Origin: Venturia oleaginea
Lineage: Eukaryota; Ascomycota; Dothideomycetes; Venturiales; Venturiaceae
Assembly: GCA_013176395.1 (NCBI GenBank)
Contig: JABMLP010000004.1
Span: 806,001 to 870,000 of the forward strand
Direction of reading: 5' to 3'
DNA: 64,000 bases
The translations under genes and the position numbers were made by a program. The notes under the pieces were generated by a model. That model was not told the origin of the DNA and did not search any database. It saw only the letters and a list, made by a program, of their open reading frames with translations. Below, piece by piece: positions 32,593 to 44,654 of this stretch. Positions within the stretch are counted from its first letter, which is position 1. Each line of letters begins with the position of its first letter.

Positions 32593-34784
32593 TCAGAAGA
32601 CTTCATCCCGCTCTTCACGGCTGCCTCCATCTTTCTCGTCAGCCAGGTCAAACCACCTATGAGGCTGTGGTTCAACAGTAGGCTGCGAGGTAAACATCGG
32701 TGAATCCGGTGGCTTAGCAACTGGTGCCTCATGCCCCCTCGTCCTCAATTCCAACCTCTCCTCCTCAAGAATAACTCCCTTCCTCGCCTCTATTGGATAT
32801 CGATATCGGCAAACTGGGCACCACCACTCCGCACCAAGCCAAACCTCCTCATGCTTGTCTTGTGGGACCCCAAGACAGCTCAAATGGTACTCGCGATTCC
32901 CACACCGCTCACCAGCTTGACACTCCATCGTCCTTTCGCCCAGACAATCTCCCCTCCGTTTCCGGCAATAACAGACGTATTCTTGGCCAGTTGGTAATTC
33001 ATACTCGCTGATCCACGTCTCAGCAGCCTGGATCCAGTTCTGAAATCCCACCGTCCCAGGCACAAAGACAGGCGTATCCGTGCGCTGTGTTTCGAGCCAT
33101 GTGCCATTGTTGTACCTGATTGCAGTGGTCAAATTCTTCGAGAGGCACGCCCATAACATCTTGCCATCTTGAGGCCTCTTAACATGACATATCATTTCCC
33201 TATGCCCTTGCAGCCTTTTCGTCGGCGCTGCAAAGAGACCCCAAAAATCTCCATACTTGGTATCTGGGATGTGGACAAGACAGTTGACATGCTTGGGTAA
33301 CTCTTTCGTCTTCTCGCTCCACTCCGAATCGATGACAACCGGAGGCCAGTAACCTGCTGCGGGTGGATTGTTTTCGCGTAGCTCAATGAGGCTATGTTGA
33401 TTCTGGGTGGCGAGCTCCAGTATTGTTCGAGATTCTTTAAGGAGATTGCGGAAGTCGATAATGTGAACGCCGCGTCCTCTGCCACGGATAAGGCTTGGTA
33501 AGTATGTGGCAAGTCTTGATGATGGTCGCCCTAAATTACGCAGTCGCTGCCGTGGGTCTTTTGGGTGGCGCATGATTTGTTGGTTGACCGGGCCTGCCGC
33601 AAATGAACAGACGTTCGATCTCGATACAGGTTCTTGCCGTCGCGATTTGGGAACTTGCGGTCCTGCTCCGGGCCTGGCTTTGTTCTGCATCTCCTCAGTT
33701 AGCACATCTCCAGGCGAGCGGCCATACATGCTCAAAGAACTCACCACCTCAGCACCAAGCTTTGTTCTCTCGGCTTTGTCCGTATATCTAGGTCTGCGCT
33801 TTTGCTTGGCAATGGTAGGGACACAGAGTTCTGGCCGACCAGATTTCACGCATCGAGAACAGGGTCTTGTTTCCTCGCAACCTTTCTTTAGAGCTCTGCA
33901 CGGCTTGCAGACAGCAGGGTAATTACTCTCGCTGGCAGAGTCTTGGACTGAGTCCTCATCATCTGTTCTTATCCTCTTCTTGGGGTTTGTTCGATCGCCT
34001 AAGTGCTGTTCGTCGTGCTTTCGTTTGGTGGGAAGAAGTGCGTCAGCCATCTTGTCGTTATATTCCTGATGATCGGGGATACGAGTCAAGAAGTTGCAGT
34101 CCACTTTGTTTGCACTCGACCTAACTGCGTGCTGAGACGAGAGTAATGTGTTGTTCGAGCCACTAGGGTAAGATAACACACCGTGAGAGCGAAGACTAAT
34201 TTTATATTCTGGTGAAAATGAGCCGTTCGTTCGAGGTTGCCCCTCGCTTTGACCAACAGGTAGCACCACTTTACGATCCGTGGTTGAATCTGTCGACTTA
34301 ACGTTTGTTGTTCCAGTTCGAGTTGTTTCTCGAGTTGTGGGTGCTGTCAGACTTGTCGACTAAATAATCGAAGTCAGCAAATCCAAAGTGCTCTCAGTTC
34401 CCAGCGGCTAACATCTCTGCGCATTCACTGGCACATCAACAAGCGACCCAAACATAGCAAAGTCATGTGACCTCCGTCAACACTTACATCTTGTTCTGGC
34501 CATCTAGCATCCCCACTACCACTCTTGTCCATCCGCGTATCTGATCGCGGCCCATTTCGATTTCCAACTCGCGGTTCGTTTTGGCCTCCTCCGTCTGTGC
34601 CGCTTAAATTCGGATTCTGATGAACTAGAAGCTTATCTGACATTTTCAAGCCCGTGTAGCCCAGATCTCCTGGGTAAAGGCACAGATGAGGATTCCTCTC
34701 GCATCTTTTACATGGTCGCTGACGGTCACATATTTTGTGTTTGTGTCGGCATTGTTCGCATGCTGGTGGTTGCCTAGGCGGCAT
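32593..34784 (-). CDS. Nuclear regulator with two Zn2Cys6 clusters and a PHD-like finger
   Basis: Two exons, 34488-34784 and 32593-34359, join in phase 0 across a 128-nt GTAAGT..TTTAG intron, giving 687 aa. Cluster 1 is at residues 9-35 (C-EQ-C-RHKHKI-C-DRQRP-C-KR-C-ERNPHL-C). Cluster 2 is at about residues 250-278 (C-KP-C-RALKKG-C-EETRP-C-SR-C-VKSGRPEL-C). A C-terminal PHD-like treble-clef region (about 556-613) has VCYC, DC, EC, RC, YHLSC and WWCPVC. Zn2Cys6 clusters bind DNA as fungal transcription factors; PHD fingers usually read histone H3 tails. A basic, nuclear-signal-like stretch (NPKKRIR) precedes cluster 2. No fungal_trans domain is seen. If the intron were not used, this would be two genes, the first only 119 aa. 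The arrangement is unusual. Confidence 0.78.
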
Positions 34785-35181
34785 ATTTTTGGTAAGTTAC
34801 CTTTGAGATGTGAACAAACACGGGAGGTTGACGGGAGTTTTGAGTGATTGGGATCTGGACATTGCGAGAATGAGAGATATAGCTTTTGTATAGAGCCAAC
34901 GAATGTTGAAAAATGGCACTTTGAAGCGGGTTGGTGGTGGTTGTTTGACGGTCACGCTTAGGGGGTAGACAATGAGTCTTTATCGAAGAAGTAAAGAGCT
35001 GTGGATGAGATATTGAGCACTTGATTTGTGAAGGTCGTGGTAATGAGAGGTACATACTGTTTCCATTGCCATCCTTTCATCCAGTGTCGAAGTCAGATCG
35101 AGGCCCGGGTCGTATGCGATGTCGACGACGAAGTGACCCGGCGGCGTCGCTCATGGAGTGAATGTTGTGTTATATGCCAGC
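34785..35181. promoter_or_regulatory. Upstream region of the double-zinc-cluster gene
   Basis: A 397-bp interval between the start of the zinc-cluster gene and the 3' end of cwf18, both on the minus strand. No coding signal or defined site. Confidence 0.35.
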
Positions 35182-35799
35182 TCATGCACTTTCCATCATT
35201 TCGCGATCCTCTTCCTTCTCTCTCTGTGCGTCCTCTTCCTCTTCGCGCTCCATCATGTGTACCGCCTTCACCAAGTCGTCACCCTCGATGCCAGCAGCCT
35301 CTCCACCATCACCACTCTCCTTCTTCTTGGCCTCAAACTTCGCCCTCACCAGTCTCGCAATGGCGTTACTCGTCCTCACATCCAGTATCTTTGTCCGCTC
35401 CTTCAGATCTCGCTTCAGATCCCAGTTAGGCTTCTTAGGCTGTAATTTGAAAATGTCCATCTCCAGTGGCTTGCCGTCATGGCCTGTTTGTTCTTTCAGT
35501 GTAGCCTGGCGTGTCGCTTCCTCGAGAGCGGCAGCCTCCTGCTCCAGTGTCTTCTTGTCGGCATTAGGGGCATATTCGAAGCCAAGTTTTGGGCCGCGGG
35601 TTTCTGGATCGTAGTTGCGACCAGAGAGGACTGTTCGTGAGATGTCGGCTTCTTCTGAATGTTGGTCGTCTTTGGGTGTTGCGATCAGAGCGGCGCCATC
35701 TGTGTCGGGTGAGGGCTCTTTTCTCTTCAGTGATTTAGACTTGAGCTGTGCTAGACGCGCCTTGCGGTCTTGTGTCGCGGCGCCGAGATTGGTGGACAT
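35182..35799 (-). CDS. cwf18: cwf18-type pre-mRNA splicing factor (CCDC12 homologue, 205 aa)
   Basis: cwf18/CCDC12 is a small component of the spliceosome's Prp19/NTC-associated complex in the nucleus. A single intronless exon gives 205 aa, close to the family size. Recognised marks are the N-terminal RKARLAQLKSKSLKRK, then FEYAPNADKKTLEQE, and the central conserved block IFKLQPKKPNWDLKRDLKER with KILDVRTSNAIARLVRAK. The C-terminus is an acidic coiled coil rich in Glu. It is head-to-head with the PPR gene, with 208 bp between start codons. The start ATG gives MSTNLGAATQDRKARLAQL, matching the usual N-terminus. Confidence 0.9.
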   Translation of the reverse strand: MSTNLGAATQDRKARLAQLKSKSLKRKEPSPDTDGAALIATPKDDQHSEEADISRTVLSGRNYDPETRGPKLGFEYAPNADKKTLEQEAAALEEATRQATLKEQTGHDGKPLEMDIFKLQPKKPNWDLKRDLKERTKILDVRTSNAIARLVRAKFEAKKKESGDGGEAAGIEGDDLVKAVHMMEREEEEDAQREKEEDREMMESA

Positions 35800-36007
35800 G
35801 GTGGACGTTGTTGCTAGGGGTTGATTTGAGAGGTGTATATAGTGATCAGATTGTGAAATAGTAGTACTCGTATGTTGTATGCGGCGCTGTCTCGGAGGAG
35901 AGAAGTGCTAGGGCAGGGGCTCTGTCTTCACCACCAAAAATTCAGCCAATACTGACTATCATCACCAACAATGCGTCCATGAGCCCTCATTCTCTCGCTT
36001 CCCTCTC

Positions 36008-38491
36008 ATGCGGCGTGTCCGAATCGCCCATGTCGCTACGAAGACGACCGCCTTTGAACAAATCCTCCCCAGATCTCGTACCCGACTCTTCACCACTTCG
36101 ACCCATTGTTTATCCGACCATGGTCCCGATGACCCCGAGAAGATTCCCACATTCCGGCCTGGAGAGTACTGCTACCGATCCGGCGATCTTTGGCGTGGAC
36201 GTGGGAAGAGAAAGACGTGGTATGACTCGGATACCACAGCGGTGACAACGGGAGAAGGCAGCCAGCAGAATCCCATTGACACTGAACTATGGCCGAACCA
36301 TTTCTCACTTTACGCCCACAAATTTCATCGACGTGTAGTCCACGCCAAACAGTACGTGCGAGCTGCTGAGAGGTATCCTGAATGTGGCATTGGCTTTGTC
36401 AGTCTCTCCCCAATCAGAGGAGAGCAGACTCTCCCACCATTCGACACTTTCTGGCACGTCAACTTTGCTGCTATCAGCGCAAAATATAACCTGGCCTATC
36501 CAGAGAGCCTCCGAGTCGGCCATCTCTTTGTGAACGGCGGAATTGCCAGGAGAGCCTTGCATGAGTTTGAGCTCCAGAAACAACGCAAGCCGCACAGCAA
36601 CGAGCTCGAGGCCATTCGCCAAGTATGGAACGGTACACATCTCTTCTGGGTAGCCGATCAAAAACTGCATTGGTGGCCGACAATCATGCTTTGGCTCTTG
36701 CACAACAATCCCGAGTTCGCCGCTAAATTCCTCCTCGCCTCCTACGTCAAGCCCTATCCTTCTTTCTACATGGTCGCCGATTCGCTCGAATATCTTGCCT
36801 GTTACTATTTCCAGTCCACGGAAAAGCACATTTTGGTCGATGCAGAATACTTTCGCGCTATGTTCTACATCTTGCTGGACTCATGCGCTGCCACAAGACC
36901 CTCCATATCGCAGAAGACCATTTTCCTGCTTGCGACCCATTCCACTACCGAACAAGCCCTTTACCTACAAGAGGCGCTTCAGAAAGCAAGCATTTGTCTG
37001 CATCACGAGACGTTGCTTCATTTTGCCTACGTTCACGCCCAAGCTGGCGAGTTCCAAAAGGCCCTCGACGCACTCGAGGCTGCCATCGTAGCTGGGGCAG
37101 ATCCTGTTTCGGACAGTTTCCTGGCAACTTGTACCAAAACCTTACATTGCAGTGTCTTACACTCAGATGGATACCATGCCAGTTCGTACATTGTTTCCCG
37201 ATTTATTGAACTCGGAGCGGAAATGAACCAGCGGTTATACAATGTACTCATTGTCAACGCCCTAGCCGCCAATGACGTTTCTACAGCTCTGCGAGTCTTC
37301 TCGCTGCTGGAAGAAAACAAGGTTGAAATCAGCAATACTACATACTCTATTCTCCTCAACGGTTACAAGCACATGACAGATGCTGTTGCCGACTTCGAGG
37401 CTACCATTGTGCACAAAGCACACGAATGCGTCCTTCGCACTGAGGATTCATGGCTGGCAACAGAGATCCTGCACTGCACATATCTCCATCATCTGAAATC
37501 GGAGGATGGTAAACGCCGAGATCACATTGCCATCTTTATCTCGACATTGGCTGCTTATACGCGCTACTTCCATATCTGGCCGCTTCGGATGCTCAAAATT
37601 GACGCCAGACAAACAAGTAAAAATGCCCTGGTACCACCACCCGCCGCCATCAACATCATCCTCATGGCTTATCTTAACGCGTACCCTGAACGAGCACTTA
37701 TCACTTTGCAGCAATTTTCAGGCTACTTCGAAAATATAGCGAACAGCAACACGGGCCCGAGGAGTCGACAATTTTTCCGTCCAATGAGGAGACTGCTTAT
37801 GGATGATTACACATATAATATTCTCCTCGTGGCTCTCTCACAAGATTCAAATAATTTACAATCTTGTACCTCTTTAGTGCAGCACATGGGTAAAGCACTT
37901 CCTCCCCATCTCTTGCCATACGACCACCACACTCGTCGCCCACTGGAAGCCGCGCAACCTACAGCAAGAACCTGGTCCATTTTACTCCATGCATTCGCAC
38001 AGCATGGACAAACCGCTGCGGCGGAGAAGGTAATGCAGTTGATGCGCAAGCGAGATATGGAAGTCAGTGTGGTTACGTGGAACTCGCTGGTCAAGGGGTA
38101 TGCGATTATGCAGGATATTCCTGGGGCTGTGGATGCGTTGGCCAGGATGGAAAGAGAAGGGTTCGATGCGGATGTCTATACGACTTACATGTTGCAAAAA
38201 ATCAAGGATAGGGAGGGTCTGCTTGCGGCTTGGAAGGAGACCAGAGGCAAAGATGGTGGGGAGAAGGGGTTCGATGCGTCTGGAGATGTTGAGCAGGAAG
38301 TGGTAAGGGAGCAAGAAGAGTATCACAACGAAGTGGTGGACTTGCCCGACCACTCTGGAGACGCTCTCGCTAACGATGAACGCGCTGAAAATGGCGAAAA
38401 TGATGGGCGAGAGGAAACGTCCCAGCGTGGTCGAATCGATGACGACGATCCCAGATTGCCACACTCGCCTACTGCTGGTGTTTTGCAGTAG
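36008..38491 (+). CDS. Mitochondrial pentatricopeptide-repeat (PPR) protein, 827 aa
   Basis: PPR proteins bind organellar RNA and act in mitochondrial transcript processing, stability or translation. A single long exon. The N-terminus (MRRVRIAHVATKTTAFEQIL then RSRTRLFTTST) is Arg/Ser/Thr-rich with no acidic residues, a good mitochondrial presequence. Helical-repeat segments occur from about residue 330 (HFAYVHAQAGEFQKALDALE) and the clearest PPR pair is at about 655-725 (TWSILLHAFAQHGQTAAAEK and TWNSLVKGYAIMQDIPGAVD). The last 80 residues are acidic and low complexity. I cannot match it to a named yeast or Neurospora factor. It is divergent from cwf18 with a short shared promoter. Confidence 0.85.
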   Translation: MRRVRIAHVATKTTAFEQILPRSRTRLFTTSTHCLSDHGPDDPEKIPTFRPGEYCYRSGDLWRGRGKRKTWYDSDTTAVTTGEGSQQNPIDTELWPNHFSLYAHKFHRRVVHAKQYVRAAERYPECGIGFVSLSPIRGEQTLPPFDTFWHVNFAAISAKYNLAYPESLRVGHLFVNGGIARRALHEFELQKQRKPHSNELEAIRQVWNGTHLFWVADQKLHWWPTIMLWLLHNNPEFAAKFLLASYVKPYPSFYMVADSLEYLACYYFQSTEKHILVDAEYFRAMFYILLDSCAATRPSISQKTIFLLATHSTTEQALYLQEALQKASICLHHETLLHFAYVHAQAGEFQKALDALEAAIVAGADPVSDSFLATCTKTLHCSVLHSDGYHASSYIVSRFIELGAEMNQRLYNVLIVNALAANDVSTALRVFSLLEENKVEISNTTYSILLNGYKHMTDAVADFEATIVHKAHECVLRTEDSWLATEILHCTYLHHLKSEDGKRRDHIAIFISTLAAYTRYFHIWPLRMLKIDARQTSKNALVPPPAAINIILMAYLNAYPERALITLQQFSGYFENIANSNTGPRSRQFFRPMRRLLMDDYTYNILLVALSQDSNNLQSCTSLVQHMGKALPPHLLPYDHHTRRPLEAAQPTARTWSILLHAFAQHGQTAAAEKVMQLMRKRDMEVSVVTWNSLVKGYAIMQDIPGAVDALARMEREGFDADVYTTYMLQKIKDREGLLAAWKETRGKDGGEKGFDASGDVEQEVVREQEEYHNEVVDLPDHSGDALANDERAENGENDGREETSQRGRIDDDDPRLPHSPTAGVLQ

Positions 38492-39434
38492 TAACAATAC
38501 AAGATATGTAAAGGGTGGGAGATAGACAACAAGCCAACTCGACCAATTATGATATGATCAAGATCTCTGACGAGATAATGTCACTATTTGCCATCCTAGT
38601 CAAAGATGGTGGTTTCAGGATGCAGTTGTTGGGGTGAAGATATGATTACATTGGTACTTGTCACTCGTTGGATAATGGACACGGTTAACAACCCAGGTTC
38701 TATCTTCGAGACTGATTCGACGACTACAACAACGCCACTTTTATGCGTTTGACTCGTCAACTGGTCGATGGTGTCTTATCATGATCATGTACGATTCATT
38801 CCCTATAAATATAGACGCTGCGAGATGACTCGACGAGCAGATTTAACATAGCGTCTACTCACTGGATTATCCTCTTCCCAATCTATCTCTGATAAGTACG
38901 ATAATTGATAAGTTGATTTCTATGAGTAAAGAGACCCAGGTGAAAATGAAAGGGAAGACCTGGTCATATGTGGGAAATATCAAATGGTGGCAATGACGAT
39001 GGTGATAATGATAGTAATGGGTTCCTTTCTCAAGAACATACTATACTGGATGTATGTATGTTTAGAGACGGATTCGTATATATAGGACAAGAAGAACATA
39101 AGGAACAAGTAGTGAGCAAGGGATTGGCAGACGTTTATAGGAGAATCTGGAGAGGTAAGGACGGAGGTGAACTTAGCTCGTGAGCATAGCTAGGAATTCA
39201 GGATATAAAAAAAAATTGGTAGGTACGTAAGTCAATAAGGAATTGATGATAGAGGATCGATGCTTTTTTATTTAGGCAGGGATAGGGGGTTCTCTAACAC
39301 CAGAAACATTAGGGAACCTCGACATAACAAACTACAGTCCAATAGATTAGTACACCGGCATATCAAACACCAAGAAGTTAAAAACATACCAATCTCCAAC
39401 ATCACAACATCATCAATTCGATCCCCTGCACGTC
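38492..39434. other. Convergent intergenic region, PPR and ENA-type ATPase
   Basis: AT-rich, no gene. It holds the 3' flanks of both neighbours. A poly-A run (AAAAAAAAA) is at about 39207. Small open frames here have no family resemblance. Confidence 0.45.
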
Positions 39435-42400
39435 CTAAACATCCACTTTCGCCACTCTTCCTCCAAACCCAACTCTCCGCTTAAAAGCCTTATACCCCTC
39501 AATAGCAACCAAATACAACATCAACGCAAAAACAACAACACCCCATTCCCACCCAATCGCCTTATGCTTAAACACCTCCAAGTTAACGGTGGGAATATAA
39601 ATCACAGGGAAGGTAATACAAAACCCCGCAACAACAGCCCAAAACAACGTCTTGTTCCTCCACAACTCTGGAAAAACCGAAAACTTGCCTCCACCTGGGA
39701 CAAGATTGAAAAGAGAACGGGTGAAATGTTTGACCTCCCACGCGGTGAACAAGCAGAAGAAAGGAAAGAGTGGCGTAGGTGGTTGAACGTGCTCGGAAAA
39801 CCACGTGGCAGGTGTCGTTATATCCTTCATTGCAATCGTGCCCAAGTTTTCCAGAGTTGGCGCCGTAGACGACTACGATGAAGGAGGTGAGACAGAGAGA
39901 ACCCATGAAGAATCCGTAGACCATTTTGTCGACGATGAGTTCTTTTGCGAAGACGCCGGCTGCGAGGGAGTGAGGGGGTCGTGTCATTATGTCCGATTGG
40001 GCGTCTTCCTTGCCGAGGCCGAATGCGAGGAATGAGGAGGTGATGAGATTTACCCAGAGGATTTCGATTGGAGAAAGAGGGAAGACGGAATTTCCTTCTT
40101 TATCACGGAAGGATAGGCCGACAAGGAGGAGGATGACTTGAGCGATATTGGAGACGAGGAGATGGAGTAGAAACTGTCCAAATTAGTAACTCGTTGCCAA
40201 GTCGACATATATAGAATTTGTTTTGGCCATTCTCCTCAGATTACCGGAAGCCCATCGACGTAAATAATCGGATACAGTGACATCAGAAAAAGACGTACCT
40301 TTTGAATGTTGTCAAATAGTCGCCGACCCTCATGCACAGCGCGCACAATGCTGTCAAACCGGTCATCGGCCAAAACCATATCAGCAGACTCCTTAGCCAC
40401 GTCCGAACCATTGATGCCCATAGCAATACCAACATCGGCCATTTTGAGTGCTGGCGCATCATTAACGCCGTCACCAGTCATGACACAAAAGGCCTTGCGC
40501 CTGTGAAGAGCCTCAACCATTCGGACCTTCGTGGTAGGACTGCATCTTGCCAAAACAAGAGGTAGAATCTGCAATTTGTCGACTTGGTCATTCGAGAGTC
40601 TATCGAAGTCTGCGGCGGCCATGACAAGGTTGTTTTCAAGCGGCCGGCCATTATTTGGTAGGATCCCAACGTCTTTGGCAATGGATATTGCTGTCAGGAT
40701 GTGATCGCCTGTCAACATATGCACGGCGATTCCAGCAACTTGACATTGCTTGACAGCTCCAGCAGTTTCAGTGCGAGGAGGGTCGTAGAGGCCAACAAGA
40801 CCAACGAAGTCAAGTTCTCCCTCTACGGTTTCGCGATCGGCTGTTTGGGCAGAGTTGGGGCTGTTAAAGGACTTGTGAGCGATACAGAGAACTCGTAGAC
40901 CTTGGCTAGCCAGCTCCTCGGCTTCATAGACAATCTGAGCCTTATTTTGTGACTTTGGTGATTCTAAGAGAAGGGGCAAAATGACCTCGACGGCTCCTTT
41001 GGTGTAGATGTCGACTGTACCGTCCAGACTTTGGTAGGCGACAGTCATACGCTTTAGAGCCGAGTCAAAGGGAAATTCCGCGATCAGTCTTCTGGCGGAT
41101 AACTTCAATAGCTTCGATTTGCCGGAGTTGAAGCGCATAGCCAGGACCTGTAATGCGATCTCGGTGGGCTCACCAGTGGCCGACCAAGAATTAGAGGTGC
41201 TGCTGTCCTGCTGAAGAAGAATTGAATTAGCTAAAGGTACGTGACGCGACATCGGTATCGATGATGCTTGGCGATGGGCACAAAGCTTTCTAGAAAGCTA
41301 GCGATGTCCATCAGAGACTGACATACCTTAGAAGACAAGATGGTCGCGGCGTCGGATTCTGGACACTCTTCATCGCTAGAGAGGACTGCAAGGTTGCATA
41401 ATGCGACTGCTTGCAGAAAGGTGTCTAGCTGTGGCGAAATGGACTTCTCGGAGGGGCCGGGCTCCATTGCAACGTCGTTCAGAGTAACACGGCCACTACT
41501 GGGATCAAATGGCGAGATTGTGTTGCCGATACTTATCGTACCAAAACCAGCGATCCAAGCTTTTCTCGCAATCATTTTGCCCTGAGTGAGTGTGCCAGTC
41601 TTATCAGAACAGATATTAGTTACACCACCAATTGCCTCCAAAGAAGACAGCTTTCGAACCAGTACATTCCCTTTAGCCATGGCTTTTGTACCCACACCGA
41701 TCGTGAGCGTCAAGACAGCAATGAGAGACTCTGGGATGACTGCCACACCACACACAATGCCATATAGGAGGACATCGGAGGTGATTCTGAACCTGGCCGT
41801 AGCAAAAACAATCAAACAGAGGAGGATGGCTAACGCAAAAAGGAGCAGCGCAAATTTACTCAACTGAACAGTCAGGGGAGTTCCAACCAGGCCCAGAATT
41901 ATCTTGACCTTCCGGACAAGATAGGTCCAGAACTGCCGAGGAAGGCCGGAATTGCCGGTGTCATCAGTACTCTGTTGATTAAGGAGATGAGCGATCTTTC
42001 CTAGCTCGGTGTCCATGCCAGTAGCTACCACAATGGCAGTGCATCGCCCTTGAGTCATTGTGGTGCTTGAAAAGACCATGTTTAGCTGGTCTCCAGGCAC
42101 CAGACCAGGTTCGTGAGATATCCTGGCTGGATCTTTGGCCACAGGGACAGATTCGCCTGTGATCAAGGCTTCATCAGCGGCTGCATTCATGCCATCCAAT
42201 AGACGACAGTCTGCCGGCACGATGTCCCCCACCTATGGCTGTCAGCAAACCGTCTTTGTTCACATGTCGCAACCGCACACGATTACCGATATCTGACCAT
42301 TGAAAGAATCGTTGGGCCAGAAATTATTTCCTGCTGATATGAAATTAGAGGAGTGAACTTACGGTCAGTGATACCACATCTCCGATGACCAAGTCAGTCG

Positions 42401-42857
42401 CCTTGATGGCCTCGATACGCCCGTTGCGCATTACGTTTGCCGTAGGTGCAGTCAGACTAAGCAAGGATTGAATAGTCTTCTCTGCACGGTAATCTTGGAA
42501 GAAGCCGACCACAATGTTGAGAAGGATTACAGCAGTAATGACGCCGCCTTCGATGTAATCCTTGATGCCGTATGAGAGACCCATTACAATGGCCAGAACT
42601 ACGGTCAAAGAGTTGGATATCTGCCTCAAGAAGATAGTCCAAAGGGAGGCTCCACCAGAACTAGTGACTGTATTGGGGCCATCTCGATCAAGACGGCGCT
42701 TGGCTTCTTCGGTATCGAGGCCATGATGTTGAATATCCTGGGGGACATTTAGAAGACCGTATAGCTGCTCAAATGAGAGTGTGTAAGCGAATTTGAGGTA
42801 TGGAGGATTCGGAAGACCGGATAAGCCTGGGTCAGGAGGATCTGTAGGCTGACCCAT
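39435..42857 (-). CDS. ENA-type (P-IID) Na+/K+-exporting ATPase, frameshifted near the C-terminus
   Basis: ENA ATPases pump Na+ or K+ out across the plasma membrane at high salt or alkaline pH. Four exons: 42363-42857, 41327-42232, 40299-41207, 39435-40173. Introns are 130, 119 and 125 nt, all phase 0. Motifs in order: FFQDYRAEKTIQSL, TGES (EALITGESVPV), the phosphorylation site DKTGTLTQGKM, the hinge TGDGVNDAPALK, and a conserved C-terminal membrane domain (IEILWVNLITSSFLAFGLGK). The last exon is 739 nt, one more than a multiple of three. Conserved sequence runs to TYATLSFLLL in one frame and resumes AWEVKHFTRSLFNL in the +1 frame, near 39741-39770. This is a single-base insertion or sequencing error; about 100 conserved residues follow intact. 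Without the shift, length (about 1015 aa) is normal. Closely related Ca2+-ATPase-like P-II pumps are the main alternative. Confidence 0.85.
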
Positions 42858-44654
42858 TCAATAAAGGATATAGATAGCGAAAATGTTGTTGTTAGGAGGT
42901 TTGTGCTAGAGCGGTCGAATCTCGGGGGGTCGGGATTCGTGAAAGTCGTGGTGCAGGCAAGCACGACCAAGCGGATGAATAGATACTCAAAGTCAACGAA
43001 AGGCCGGAGACTTGAGATGGATTCGGACAAACTTCTCGCCAAAGGATTTCCGAAAGTGTCCAGAAGCTTTGAGAGGGCTCAAAGTGGTTGACAGAGTCAT
43101 TGCTGAGTATAGGCACGCTTTATACATCCGTAAGGCGAGGCGGAAACCTGCACCTGCAGCATTTGGTGATAGCCAAGACACGCGCCGTTTCTACTTGGCC
43201 TGCATCAGAACCATTGGTCCTGGCCTCCAATGAGCATAGATATGTTATGGATGTTCTGGTGCACAGTGCCGGCTTTGGCTAGTCCAACAACGATGACAGC
43301 CGAGCCCTGGCAATCTGATGACCACAATCGCCCAAAGACTGATGGCGCTCGAAGAGTGCGTGAGGAGGAGAACTGGAGTTGCAGCCAGGCTGCACGCCAA
43401 GACTCGCCTTATGTGCACCGCCTCACTTCTCCACCCCACTGGTTCTTCTCCAATTCAACGGGGCTACCAAGCTCTTGGCACTTGAAGCACCTGATGATCA
43501 GAGATGCCATCGACTTCATCGAAGAATCTACCTTTGAAGTGATGAGAACCCGAGAGGTGGAAGTTCTAAATCCTTCTGGAAACCGCTGAACCGAGATTGA
43601 TTGCCGTTGCTCTGCCAGTTTCGAACATCAAATTGCCGAAATACAATCTAGTCTATCAATCCGAACGTTTGCATTTGCTGCTCGCTAGCCAAGTAGTTCG
43701 CAGGTATTGGCGCCCCACTTGCTGATACGAATTGACATCTTTGAGTGTATCAGCGCGCCCCAGGTCTCTAGCAGAGTTAATTATCCCATCAGTAACATCG
43801 GATCTTGAGATTTACATGCCGACCAGCTTACCAACTAATGGATAGAGACCAATCAAACTCGTTGAAATCGTCCTGGGACGCGCTTGCACTGCAATGAACA
43901 AAACAGTTGACAATCTGACGAGCGTTGCAGGCTGCCCAAATTCCTGCCTGTAACGGTAACCCTCCTGCCAAAAAGTACATATTCGTGAGGTTGAAAACCA
44001 GAAATAAATGCGCCCTCACCGACAAACTCCATCCATCACATGCTCGCAGCTAGAAAAAGTCCGTAAGTACTCAAGGCATCTATCTCTTCTACAAGAATCA
44101 TGCCAGATTCTCACTCAAGGCTTGCAACATCTCCAGTCATCGGTTTTCAACCCCTTCCCCCGCTTTTGGCAACATAACGAATACTGGTACGAAGAGACGT
44201 CGGGAACTCAAACTTAAAAAGTAATAATATTCAATGAACCGGTTTATAATGGGCACCGTTTCTTGGTGGTGCTCCTAAGAACTTTGACTGGCTTGGTAAT
44301 TGGCGTGGCGAGTTCAGTCTGGGGCGATGGTGATGACTGCAATGGCGGATGGGGGGGGCGAGGAAATGAGAAGTCGGAAACGCTATCGGGGCAAAAGGGG
44401 TGCGCCTTAATTGTAGAGGGGTTTATTTTACCAGCACGTCCAGCCCCTCCTACCCAAACTCCCTTGTCACCTCTGTCCTCATCGAAATCCGCATATCTCC
44501 GTCTCTTGTGAAAGAGACCTACTTATGTCAATGAGCTATCCGATATGCGAAAACTTACTAACTCGCATCAGCCCATCACTTGGTACGCGACAACGCACGA
44601 TTGAGCCATCATCCAAAGTAAACCCCCTACGCGCAGCCATTTGAAAATCTCGCG
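42858..44654. other. Gene-free 1.8 kb upstream of the ENA-type ATPase
   Basis: No coding frame with support. It is the likely long promoter of the ATPase gene on the left and the 3' flank of the flavin-reductase-like gene on the right. A G-rich run (GGGGGG) is at about 44351. No CRISPR-like, tRNA or repeat structure is seen. Confidence 0.4.

Noticed and set aside
43230..43589. 119-codon plus-strand frame upstream of the ATPase
   Set aside because: Composition and lack of motifs suggest chance; the region is likely promoter.
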